Counted from the first letter of the stretch, positions 7,412 to 12,947 are shown. The stretch: DNA of 20,053 nt from Frankiales bacterium (GCA_025464695.1 JAODNQ010000212.1:1-20053), one strand, 5' to 3'. Notes: generated from the letters alone by a model not told the origin. Numbers and translations: made by a program.

Positions 7412-7416
7412 CTAGG
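7384..7416. repeat. Three tandem CTCCCTAGG repeats
   Basis: Three tandem copies of an 11-12-bp unit (ACTCCCTAGGT, the first with one extra C) run to the end of the xre gene. The TAG stop of that gene is the complement of CTA in the last copy. Each copy contains the palindrome CCTAGG. They may be protein-binding sites or a simple slippage array. Confidence 0.6.
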
Positions 7417-7903
7417 CGACGTCGCCCCGCAGGTCGCCTCGTGCGTTGCGCTGCAGGGCCGCGAGGGTGGCCCGAGCCCGCTGCCGGCGCTCCTCCGGGA
7501 GCTTGCGTCGCCGGGCCTGCCGGGCGAGGCGGTCGGTCCGCATCTCGTCCCAGAACACGCGGCGTGCACGGGCCACCCGGCGCTGCGCGACCTTGTCACC
7601 GTGCTCCGACTCGGGCGCGAGGGCGGGGCCGGCTGCGTCCACGAGCAGGTCGACGAGGTCGTCGTGGTCGACGTCGAGGAACAGCGCGAGGAAGTACGCG
7701 ATCCGGCCGAGGGTCGACGCGCGGGTCCGCCGCTGGCCGGCCTCGAGCCGCTGCAGGAACCGGACTGACAGGGCGGCCCCCTGCGCGAGCTGCTCCTGCG
7801 TCACCACGGCGAGGACTCGTGCGTGCCGCAGGGTCGCGCCGAGGGCCTGCAGGTGGGGCAGCTCCTCGGGCTGCAACGGCCGACGAGTGCCCGACGCGGT
7901 CAT
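7412..7903 (-). CDS. XRE-family transcriptional regulator
   Basis: This 163-aa cytoplasmic DNA-binding protein has an XRE/Cro-type helix-turn-helix at about residues 20-75: LGATLRHARVLAVVTQEQLA (helices 1-2), then ALSVRFLQRLEAGQRRT (recognition helix and turn), then STLGRIAYFLALFL. The C-terminal half is Arg-rich and helical. The start ATG (complement of 7901-7903) overlaps the stop of the upstream gene as ATGA, so the two are coupled. As the only clear repressor-type gene, set opposite to the replication operon, it is the probable switch that keeps the element quiet. Its operator is not proven; the inverted repeat at 3382-3396 is one candidate. Confidence 0.85.
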   Translation of the reverse strand: MTASGTRRPLQPEELPHLQALGATLRHARVLAVVTQEQLAQGAALSVRFLQRLEAGQRRTRASTLGRIAYFLALFLDVDHDDLVDLLVDAAGPALAPESEHGDKVAQRRVARARRVFWDEMRTDRLARQARRRKLPEERRQRARATLAALQRNARGDLRGDVA

Positions 7904-8097
7904 GGGGCTGTGCGCCCCGCAGCGGCGCTTTCCGCCCTGACCCTGGTCGCTGCCTCAAGGCCGACGACGACGCCCTCGAGGCGTCGCAGGAAGCGGCTCC
8001 CTGCGGGTCCCTCGGCGTCGAGCGTGCCGGCCTCGACGTCGGCGAGGACTCGACGCACGATCCGTGCTGCCTCGGCCTGCTCCCGCTGCGTCGCCAT
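7900..8097 (-). CDS. Small helical protein coupled to the XRE regulator
   Basis: This 65-aa product starts MATQREQAEAARIVRRVLAD and is predicted helical and soluble, with no recognised domain. Its stop overlaps the xre start by four bases (ATGA), so it is the first gene of a two-gene operon. TACTCT lies six bases before its ATG and could be a -10 box for a leaderless message. The arrangement of small protein then HTH protein could be a regulator with its modulator or an antitoxin-like pair; no toxin features are visible. Confidence 0.6.
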   Translation of the reverse strand: MATQREQAEAARIVRRVLADVEAGTLDAEGPAGSRFLRRLEGVVVGLEAATRVRAESAAAGRTAP

Positions 8098-8148
8098 GCT
8101 TCGAGAGTAGGGCTTGTGCGCGATGTTGGGCAGCGGTCGGGCCGGCGA

Positions 8149-8310
8149 CTAGCGCAGCAGGTTCTCGAGGTCGCCTACCCACGACCCGAACAAGCCGAGC
8201 GCGATTGCAAGGAGCACCAGCGGCAGGCTGCCACCTGCAATGCCCGCGAAGCCGAGGAAGGCAGCGAGGACGACGAGCAGGCCGCCGACGAGACCGCGGA
8301 AGGTGGTCAC
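8149..8310 (-). CDS. Small two-helix membrane protein
   Basis: This 53-aa product from a GTG at 8310 has two hydrophobic segments (GLVGGLLVVLAAFLGFAGIA and LPLVLLAIALGLFGSWV) and a short acidic tail. A longer frame to 8454 exists, but the added N-terminal part looks like random Arg/Gly-rich translation. No clear ribosome binding site precedes the GTG, so the start is uncertain. Function is unknown. Small membrane proteins of this type are common accessory genes in mobile elements, where some act in exclusion or as holin-like factors. Confidence 0.5.
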   Translation of the reverse strand: MTTFRGLVGGLLVVLAAFLGFAGIAGGSLPLVLLAIALGLFGSWVGDLENLLR

Positions 8311-8584
8311 GCGTCGACGCTTGCACACCTGCACGCCCTCGCTGTCCCCGTTCGCTCGACGGTGCCCTTTCGGGCCTCCGAGCGGGCACAGCGCTGACAA
8401 CGGTTGTCCACAGCCCAGCGCGAGCCGCTCCCTCCGGAGGCCCCTGCGCGGCATCGTGGCCGCCGCTGGTCCTGCCGCCCGGAGTCACGTCGCCCGGTCC
8501 AGGACGGCCCCGCCCACCTTCGAGGGGCAGGGTCCTGAGTCGCGGTCGCCGGAGTGCAGGCGGCAGGGCCAGCCGCTGAGCCGT
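8311..8584. other. Gap between the small membrane gene and the second recombinase gene
   Basis: No gene is supported here. The region holds the inverted repeat and DnaA-box-like motif described at 8396-8412. It lies downstream of the minus-strand recombinase gene and upstream of the membrane protein gene, so it should contain the promoter of the latter. Confidence 0.5.
8396..8412. promoter_or_regulatory. GACAAC-G-GTTGTC inverted repeat overlapping a TTGTCCACA motif
   Basis: GACAAC and GTTGTC are perfect inverted arms around a single G (8396-8408). The right arm runs into TTGTCCACA (8404-8412), identical to the usual actinobacterial DnaA-box consensus. One copy is not enough to call an origin. 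It may equally be an operator for the adjacent minus-strand gene. Confidence 0.4.
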
Positions 8585-9301
8585 CTACGAGGCGACGCGA
8601 CGCCGACGCTTGCTCGGCTCGGGGAGGTCGGCCTTCTTCTGCTTCGTCGGCGGGCGCCGGTAGCCGGCAGCGGTCTGCACGGACGACACGCGCCACTCGG
8701 CGCCACCCCGCGCCGTCGGGACGCCGTCGGCGTTCAAGCCGTCCGCGATGCTCTGCCACGTCGCCCCGCTGCTGCGCTCACGGGCGATCCGGGCCGCGAC
8801 CTCGGGCGCCTTCGTGGCGACGCCAACCAGGCCGCCCCACTGTTTGCCCTGCGCCCGGCTCGCGGCAGCAGCCTCGCGGGTCCGCTCGCCGATGCGGACC
8901 CGCTCCCACTCGGCTACCGCGCCCATCACCTGCGCGACGAGCTTCCCGGTCGACGTCGTCATGTCCAGGCCGAGGTCGAGGGCGACGAGGGCGACACCAT
9001 GCCGGCCTGCCCAGTCCAGGAGGTCGCACAGATGAGGGAGCGAGCGGGTCAGGCGGTCGAGCTTCGACACCACCAGGACGTCGGCGCTGCCGGCGACGAG
9101 GCCGGACAGGGCGGCCTGCAGCTCGGGCCTCGCCATGTCCTTGCCCGACGCCCCCTCCTCGCGGTGGACACCGACGACGTCCCACCCGCGGCGTTCCGCC
9201 TCGGCGCGCAGCGTGGACTCCTGTGCGTCGAGCCCGAGGCCGGACGCCGCCTGCTCGGCGGTGGAGACGCGGACGTACAGGAGGGCGCGGGTCGTGGTCA
9301 C
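8585..9301 (-). CDS. Serine recombinase, resolvase/invertase type
   Basis: This 238-aa DNA recombinase has a resolvase domain at about residues 5-140: LLYVRVSTAEQ with catalytic Ser13, the arginine motif VSKLDRLTRS, and the E-helix TSTGKLVAQVMGAVAEWER. A short recombinase/HTH-like tail follows (SSGATWQSIADGLNADGVPT), then a very basic C-terminus (KRRRR). It is about half the length of the integrase and lacks the zinc ribbon and coiled coil, so it is a resolvase/invertase-like enzyme. The start is GTG (complement of 9299-9301), and the promoter lies in a large inverted repeat just upstream. It may resolve multimers of the excised circle, invert DNA, or be a remnant of another element. Confidence 0.9.
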   Translation of the reverse strand: MTTTRALLYVRVSTAEQAASGLGLDAQESTLRAEAERRGWDVVGVHREEGASGKDMARPELQAALSGLVAGSADVLVVSKLDRLTRSLPHLCDLLDWAGRHGVALVALDLGLDMTTSTGKLVAQVMGAVAEWERVRIGERTREAAAASRAQGKQWGGLVGVATKAPEVAARIARERSSGATWQSIADGLNADGVPTARGGAEWRVSSVQTAAGYRRPPTKQKKADLPEPSKRRRRVAS

Positions 9302-9305
9302 AGGC

Positions 9306-9342
9306 TCTGTCTACCGCAACGCGTGCGTTGCGGCAAGACAGA
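9306..9342 (-). promoter_or_regulatory. 37-bp inverted repeat containing the recombinase promoter
   Basis: The core CCGCAACGC-GT-GCGTTGCGG (9314-9333) is a perfect 9-bp inverted repeat. Outer arms TCTGTCT (9306-9312) and AGACAGA (9336-9342) also match, separated by one and two unpaired bases. Read on the minus strand it contains TTGCCG, exactly 17 bp, then TAGACA, a good -35/-10 pair, with the GTG start six bases after the -10 (a leaderless message). The inverted repeat forms the spacer, so a bound dimer would block transcription. It could be the recombinase's own crossover or operator site. Confidence 0.6.
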
Positions 9343-9422
9343 AGGTCCCGTCAAGTTTCCACGAACAGCAACTTCTGTGCCAACCTGCCCCGGTCCAGTC
9401 CCCTCCACCCCAGGAGCGCCCC

Positions 9423-9656
9423 GTGCTCGCCGTCCTCCTCGCCGTCCTCGCCGTCCTCGCCGTCCTCTTCGCCTACCTACTGGCCTACGAACAGGTGGCG
9501 GGCCTCGGCCTTCCCCTCGACGAGGACGACCCGGTCTACGACTGCATCCCTAACAGGCCGGACCACGAGTGGCACCACGCGCGCCTCGAGGCTCGGACCC
9601 GTGCGAGTGAGCGCGAGCGGAAGCGACTGCTCCGCCGGTACAGCGACGCCGGCTAG
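9423..9656 (+). CDS. Small single-pass membrane protein
   Basis: The 77-aa product starts at GTG 9423 with AGGAG seven bases upstream. Residues 1-22 are a hydrophobic helix made of LAV repeats (encoded by tandem CTCGCCGTC units) ending in AYLLAYEQ. A charged cytoplasmic or external part follows, with LPLDEDDPVYD and a basic C-terminal helix (SERERKRLLRRY). No family is recognised. It is divergent from the second recombinase gene, and the two share the inverted-repeat region between them. Confidence 0.65.
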   Translation: MLAVLLAVLAVLAVLFAYLLAYEQVAGLGLPLDEDDPVYDCIPNRPDHEWHHARLEARTRASERERKRLLRRYSDAG

Positions 9657-9670
9657 GTCGTCAGGCGCAG

Positions 9671-9684
9671 GGGGGGCGCCCCCC
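9671..9684. terminator. G/C palindrome after the small membrane gene
   Basis: GGGGGGCGCCCCCC is a perfect 14-bp palindrome 15 bases after the stop of the 77-aa gene. It may act as a terminator; having no loop, it would need to open at its centre to form a hairpin. Confidence 0.4.
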
Positions 9685-9823
9685 GTTACGCGCGGCCGGG
9701 CGGCCTTGCTGCTGCTGCACCTACGCCTGCCCGGCGCCCACGATGCAGGCCCGCCAGAACCGGTGGCCCGTCGAACGGGAGTTGAGAGCGCAGAAGTCGG
9801 CACGCTCAGCAGCTCGGCCGTGC

Positions 9824-9851
9824 ACGCTCGTCGTGCTGCCTCGACGAGCGT
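9824..9851. repeat. Perfect 10-bp inverted repeat (hairpin)
   Basis: ACGCTCGTCG (9824-9833) pairs fully with CGACGAGCGT (9842-9851) around the 8-base loop TGCTGCCT. It does not follow a gene end closely, so it is more likely a binding or structural site, or part of a small RNA, than a simple terminator. Confidence 0.55.
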
Positions 9852-10028
9852 TGCGCGCCCACCCCAGACGTAGGTGGCGAGGCCCCCTCTCGCCCCCCTG
9901 TTGGCCTCGACAGCAGGTGAGGGAGGGACGTCGCCCTCGAGCAGCGCGGCTCGGCACGAAGCAGCACAGGAGGGGGCCCGCCTTCGAGCAGCGCGCACCC
10001 CTTGCAGCAGGCAGCAGCTCGGCTCAAG

Positions 10029-10058
10029 TTGACGTTTGACCCCGGCTTTACCTAGAGG
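10029..10058 (+). promoter_or_regulatory. Candidate promoter for the small HTH gene
   Basis: TTGACG (10029-10034), an 18-bp spacer and TAGAGG (10053-10058) form a reasonable housekeeping-sigma promoter. The 10-bp palindrome CTAGTACTAG (10074-10083) lies just downstream of the expected start site and may be an operator. Confidence 0.45.
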
Positions 10059-10139
10059 CCCCCCGTCATGGGTCTAGTACTAGCTCGCCCCGACGCTCAG
10101 CAACCAGCGTTGCGCCGCCGACCCCCGTACCTTCGACAC

Positions 10140-10403
10140 ATGGTCAACACAAGCGAGGGCGACCACGACGACGACGAGGACTGGTCCTTCGGGGAGCTGC
10201 TGGTCCTGCTCGACGAGGACGCCGAGGTCGCAGAGGTCGGGCCGGTACTGGTCCGCGCCGTCGCAGACCTCGAACTGCTGCACACGCTGGCAGTCCGCCG
10301 CGCCCGTCAGCGCCGCGAGTCCTGGCCGAGCATCGGTGCGGCCCTCGGCGTGACCCGGCAGGCGGCGCAGAAGAAGTACGGGTACCTCGACGAAATGCTT
10401 TGA
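10140..10403 (+). CDS. Small helix-turn-helix protein
   Basis: The 87-aa product has an acidic N-terminus (EGDHDDDEDW), a helical middle with LLVLLDEDAEVAEVGPVLV, and a C-terminal helix-turn-helix, SWPSIGAALGVTRQAAQKKY. I know this arrangement from small actinobacterial DNA-binding proteins (an Arg-rich helix, then SW..IG.ALG.SRQAA). Two starts are possible: ATG 10140, or ATG 10068, which adds 24 Arg/Pro-rich residues and includes the CTAGTACTAG palindrome. Neither has a strong ribosome binding site. The shorter form is preferred because the extra N-terminus looks non-coding. It could be a regulator of excision or a directionality factor; this is inference. Confidence 0.7.
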   Translation: MVNTSEGDHDDDEDWSFGELLVLLDEDAEVAEVGPVLVRAVADLELLHTLAVRRARQRRESWPSIGAALGVTRQAAQKKYGYLDEML

Positions 10404-10426
10404 CCCGGTTCAGTCGAGAAGCCCAC

Positions 10427-10615
10427 TCAGTCGCGCATCATCATGTTGTAACCAAGCGCGGTCAGCCCGGCAAAGGCGCAGGTGAGGCCGAGCCAAAGCA
10501 GGTTCGTGGTCGAGTTCTCGCTGTTGTTGGACAGCCCGCCGAGTACCAGACCGACGGTAGTCAGGCCGCAGAACCAGCAAAGCATGGTGCCGATGTTGCC
10601 GCGCAGGGCCCTCAT
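10427..10615 (-). CDS. Small two-helix membrane protein
   Basis: The 62-aa product from the ATG at 10615 has two hydrophobic segments (MLCWFCGLTTVGLVLGGL and LLWLGLTCAFAGLTALGY) joined by a polar NSENSTT loop, ending NMMMRD. Codon use and base composition are less GC-rich than the chromosome around the element, which fits foreign origin. The frame runs further upstream to 10744, but that part is Pro/Ser-rich and unlikely. No family is recognised. It converges with the HTH gene. Confidence 0.55.
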   Translation of the reverse strand: MRALRGNIGTMLCWFCGLTTVGLVLGGLSNNSENSTTNLLWLGLTCAFAGLTALGYNMMMRD

Positions 10616-10676
10616 GGGAGGCGAGCGTCCTCGTAGGAGCTGCCCAGGGCAAGCCCGAGCGCGGGGGGCGGGGGGC

Positions 10677-10862
10677 ATGATGAGCGGGAGGGTCGAGCTG
10701 CCGGCCGAGGAGGTCGACGCCGACATCTGCGACCACGAGGGCAACGGCGTGTGGGTGGTCCTGCGCCGCGTCGTCTTCGTGGTCGGCCGACCGCGGGACG
10801 TCGTCGTGCGAAGGCTGCGAGCTGCTGATGTCCTCGAGGTTCGTCAGTCCTCGAGTGCCTGA
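10677..10862 (+). CDS. Small hypothetical protein
   Basis: The 61-aa product starts at ATG 10677 (or ATG 10680) after a G-rich stretch that could serve as a weak ribosome binding site. It has an acidic N-terminal part (LPAEEVDADICDHEGNG) followed by a beta-like VWVVLRRVVFVVGRP and a basic segment. No family is recognised. It is the last possible gene before attR and is divergent from the small membrane gene. Confidence 0.4.
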   Translation: MMSGRVELPAEEVDADICDHEGNGVWVVLRRVVFVVGRPRDVVVRRLRAADVLEVRQSSSA

Positions 10863-11099
10863 CCGGGTGGCGCTCGTCGTCGAGGCCCTCCTGAGAGGGC
10901 TTGTGTCCTTTCTGTCGATGCCCTGTAGGCGTGTGGGGTGGTGAGGGGGGTCAGTTGTTTGAGACTTTCTCCTTCTTCTTCTTCAACTTTAGGCTGGGTG
11001 ACCGCTCGTCGGCTCAGGTACTAGGGACGCGCCGACACAATCGACAGAACTAGCGCGCGCCCTGGGTGCAGCTAGGCGTGGGCTGGTCCCACCACCGTG
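10863..11099. other. Gene-free end of the element next to attR
   Basis: No gene is supported. The region contains the least GC-rich sequence of the window, with a pure 20-base pyrimidine run at 10965-10984 and a spaced inverted pair GTCGGC (11008-11013) / GCCGAC (11031-11036). Together with the first bases inside attL it would make up attP and the region upstream of the integrase in the excised circle. Confidence 0.5.
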
Positions 11100-11104
11100 G
11101 GGAC
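11100..11104 (+). other. attR crossover core
   Basis: GGGAC is shared with attL (1304-1308). The left flank (CCACCACCGTG) is element sequence, and the right flank (TGTCGCGGCGTG) resumes the pilin coding frame. Confidence 0.85.
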
Positions 11105-11219
11105 TGTCGCGGCGTGCGGGTTCGGCGGTGTCCTGGTCGAGGTCATCAAGGACCCGTCGGTGCAGAACGCCATCAAGGGCCTGTTCCTCAAGGCGCTCAG
11201 CTTCGCGGGGCTCGGCTGA
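11100..11219 (+). pseudogene. DUF4244/Flp-type pilin, 3' half
   Basis: From the GGGAC core the frame reads GTVAACGFGGVLVEVIKD and ends KALSFAGLG at TGA 11217-11219. This is the hydrophobic helix and C-terminus expected after the GMTTAEYAV segment seen at 1199-1308. The two halves share the Gly-Thr codons at the core, and joining them leaves the frame intact (75 codons including stop, 74 aa). A GTG at 11097 gives an in-frame start in this half but has no ribosome binding site and would lack the prepilin leader. The lack of stops or frameshifts in either half suggests the insertion is recent or that excision still restores the gene. Confidence 0.88.
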
Positions 11220-11233
11220 CCGTCCGTCCCTGC

Positions 11234-11264
11234 CTCCGGGCCGCCACCCGCTGGCGGCCCGGAG
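11234..11264 (+). terminator. Strong hairpin between the pilin and tadE-like genes
   Basis: CTCCGGGCCGCC (11234-11245) and GGCGGCCCGGAG (11253-11264) are perfect 12-bp arms around a 7-base loop, 15 bases after the pilin stop. It may be a terminator or processing signal that lets the pilin be made in excess over downstream Tad genes. Confidence 0.65.
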
Positions 11265-11284
11265 CGAGGCCGAGGAGGCCGCTC

Positions 11285-11668
11285 GTGAGGTGCAGACCCG
11301 CTCGGTGCAGGAGCCGCGACGCCGGCATGGTGACGGCGGAGACCGCCGTCGTCCTGCCTGTGCTGGTGCTCGTGCTGGCGTTCGCTGTGTGGGCGCTGGC
11401 CTGCGTCGGGGCGCAGCTGCGCTGCGTCGACGCGGCCCGCGAGGCCGCCCGGCTCGCCGCTCGCGGTGAGCCCGCCTCGGAGGTCCAGGCGGCAGCCCGT
11501 CGCGCGGCTCCTCACGGCGCCGTCGTCGAGGTCGCTGTGCGGGGCGACCACGTCGTGGTGCTCGTGCGGCTGGACGTCGAGCCCTTCGGACCTGCCCTGG
11601 CCGGGCTCACCGGCGTCCAGGTGCAGGGCCGGTCGACCGCGCTGCAGGAGCCCGGGGCCGCGCCGTGA
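11285..11668 (+). CDS. TadE-like pseudopilin
   Basis: This 127-aa protein starts at GTG 11285 with GAGGAGG six bases upstream (11272-11278). It has a short basic leader, then DAGMVTAETAVVLPVLVLVL: a prepilin-type site after Gly14 with Glu19 at +5 and a long hydrophobic helix, as in TadE minor pilins. The segment RCVDAAREAARLAARGE after the helix is also characteristic of TadE proteins. The periplasm-side part is mostly beta-like. It would be processed by the prepilin peptidase and sit in or near the pilus. It is coupled to the next gene by a GTGA overlap. Confidence 0.88.
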   Translation: MRCRPARCRSRDAGMVTAETAVVLPVLVLVLAFAVWALACVGAQLRCVDAAREAARLAARGEPASEVQAAARRAAPHGAVVEVAVRGDHVVVLVRLDVEPFGPALAGLTGVQVQGRSTALQEPGAAP

Positions 11669-12039
11669 GGCGCCGGCTGCAGGGCGACCGGGGCTCGGGC
11701 ACGGTGCTCGCGCTGGCCCTGTGCATGGTCCTCGCGGGGTTCGCAGCGGTCCTGGTCGGCGTCGGGCTGCTCGTGGTGACCCGACACCGGGCCGACGCTG
11801 CTGCGGACCTCGCTGCCCTCGCGGCGGCGAGCCGGTCGGCGGACGGCAGCGCGCGTGCCTGCAGCGCAGCCGCTGCCACCGCTGCGGCCGACGGTGCACG
11901 GCTCGTGCTCTGCCGGTTCGCGGGAGCGGACGTGGTCGTCCGCGTCGAGGTGCTCCCGCCCGGTCGCCTCGCTGCTCTGGGGCCCGCGACCGGCACGGCT
12001 CGGGCCGGGCCGGGAGCCGGGCTCGTGACGACGGGCTGA
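11665..12039 (+). CDS. TadG/Rv3654c-like Flp pilus-assembly protein
   Basis: The 124-aa product starts at GTG 11665, overlapping the tadE-like stop (GTGA). It begins with basic residues then GDRGSGTVLALALCMVLAGF, a TadE/TadG-type N-terminal membrane helix, followed by TRHRADAAADLAALAAA, the conserved segment of this group, and two cysteines (in RACSAA and LVLCRF) that may form a disulfide. It matches the family known as the helicase/secretion-neighbourhood TadE-like protein (Rv3654c type). The nearby DECH-box helicase at 15081-17393 fits that neighbourhood. It is the last gene of the Tad cluster here. Confidence 0.85.
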   Translation: MRRRLQGDRGSGTVLALALCMVLAGFAAVLVGVGLLVVTRHRADAAADLAALAAASRSADGSARACSAAAATAAADGARLVLCRFAGADVVVRVEVLPPGRLAALGPATGTARAGPGAGLVTTG

Positions 12040-12106
12040 CCTGACGGCGCTCGGACCGCCCTCCGCGTGAGGACCCGCCGCGGCCGTCGACCCACGCGGA
12101 CGCCGA

Positions 12107-12128
12107 CCGCTGCGGGAACCGGCAGCGG
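12107..12128 (+). terminator. Hairpin after the Tad genes
   Basis: CCGCTGC (12107-12113) pairs with GCAGCGG (12122-12128) around an 8-base loop, about 70 bases after the tadG-like stop. It is a plausible end of the Tad operon. A TAACCT hexamer at about 12162-12167 could be a -10 box for the sortase transcript, but its -35 region is poor. Confidence 0.45.
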
Positions 12129-12245
12129 CCGCCGTACGTCTGATCTCGAGGCCGGCGCTGCGTAACCTCGTGACCCGGAGCATCGTTGCCGTACGGGGAC
12201 GTCAGCGCCGCCCCACCACGCCCGACCGCGCAGGAGCCCGCCCGC

Positions 12246-12947
12246 ATGCAGCCGTCCTACGTCGTCCCGCCTGTCCCCGAGCGGGCCCGGCCGGTGGGTG
12301 CCCTGCTCGGCGACGCGCTGCGGCGGCCGGGAGGTCGGCGGGCGCTGTCGGTGCTGTCGCTCGTGCTGGCCCTGGCGGGGCTGGGCATCTTCGCGTACCC
12401 GCTCGGCACGGACCTCTACGGCAAGTACCGCCAGGGGCAGGCCGACGAGCAGTTCGCCTCGCCGGAGGTCGTCAAGGCCTACACCGAGCGCCGGGTCAAG
12501 GTGGGTCAGGGCCTCACCCGCATCAAGATCCCCGAGATCGGTGTCGACACCGTCGTGGTGGAGGGGACGACGCCGGCGGCGCTGCGCGCAGGAGCAGGTC
12601 ACTACCCCACCACGCCGCTGCCCGGGGAGGTCGGCAACGTCGGCATCGCCGGCCACCGCACGACGTTCGGTCGGCCCTTCAACCGCCTCGACGAGCTGCA
12701 CGTCGGCGACCTCGTCGAGCTGGAGACGCCGCTGGCCGTCTACACCTACAAGGCGATCGCAGGCTTCGCAGGCCACGGCAACCCGTGGGTGGTGCTGCCG
12801 ACGCAGACCGACGTCGTCGCGCAGGTCCCCGGCAAGCGGATGCTGACCCTGACGACCTGTCACCCGAAGGGCAGCGCCAAGCGCCGCCTCGTCATGCGCT
12901 TCGAGCTGACCGGGCAGCGGGCGGTCAAGCGGACGGTGTCGAGCTGA
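12246..12947 (+). CDS. Class E sortase
   Basis: This 233-aa membrane-anchored cysteine transpeptidase attaches surface proteins to the cell wall. A hydrophobic segment at about residues 34-53 anchors it. The sortase fold carries the catalytic His in GIAGHRTTFG (His137), Cys in TLTTCHPKGS (Cys205), and Arg in AKRRLV (Arg213/214). Class E is indicated by the TLTTCHP signature and size, typical of actinobacteria, where this class prefers LAxTG signals. The ATG at 12246 is chosen because GGAG lies nine bases upstream; a TTG at 12186 would add 20 residues. The stop overlaps the start of the next gene as TGATG, so the enzyme and the surface protein are co-translated. Confidence 0.92.
   Translation: MQPSYVVPPVPERARPVGALLGDALRRPGGRRALSVLSLVLALAGLGIFAYPLGTDLYGKYRQGQADEQFASPEVVKAYTERRVKVGQGLTRIKIPEIGVDTVVVEGTTPAALRAGAGHYPTTPLPGEVGNVGIAGHRTTFGRPFNRLDELHVGDLVELETPLAVYTYKAIAGFAGHGNPWVVLPTQTDVVAQVPGKRMLTLTTCHPKGSAKRRLVMRFELTGQRAVKRTVSS

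Larger units (their letters stand above)
9657..10139. other. About 480-bp non-coding region with hairpins and repeated motifs
   Basis: I find no gene with convincing coding character on either strand. Structures visible are the palindrome GGGGGGCGCCCCCC (9671-9684), a 10-bp perfect-arm hairpin at 9824-9851, two copies of TCGAGCAGCGCG about 45 bp apart (near 9937 and 9982), two copies of CAGCAGCTCGG (near 9808 and 10013), a promoter-like pair at 10029-10058, and the palindrome CTAGTACTAG (10074-10083). The density of repeats in a gene-free part of the element would suit a replication or packaging/transfer origin, but nothing proves it. Confidence 0.5.
1304..11104. mobile_element. 9.8-kb serine-integrase integrative element inserted in the pilin gene
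   Basis: The boundaries come from the split pilin gene: the 5' half ends and the 3' half resumes at the same five bases, GGGAC (1304-1308 and 11100-11104), which are 9,796 bp apart. Inside are a large serine integrase whose gene starts just inside attL, a primase/DUF3987 replication protein in a coupled operon, an XRE regulator, a second serine recombinase and several small proteins. I see no structural phage genes, lysis genes, relaxase or DNA-translocase. This gene set resembles phage-satellite-like or cryptic integrative elements of actinobacteria more than a full prophage or a self-transmissible element. Confidence 0.9.

Noticed and set aside
9477..9998. Minus-strand frame through the repeat-rich block as a gene or gene remnant
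   Set aside because: It overlaps the small membrane gene, is low in complexity and shows no domain; I cannot exclude a decayed gene but cannot support one.
1304..11104. A complete prophage
   Set aside because: No terminase, portal, capsid, tail or lysis genes are visible in 9.8 kb.
12186..12245. Upstream TTG start for the sortase
   Set aside because: The ATG at 12246 has a ribosome binding site (GGAG) and gives a normal class E sortase N-terminus; the extra residues look non-coding.
11072..12247. 391-codon minus-strand frame opposite the Tad genes
   Set aside because: Low-complexity Arg/Gly/Pro translation opposite recognisable TadE/TadG genes.
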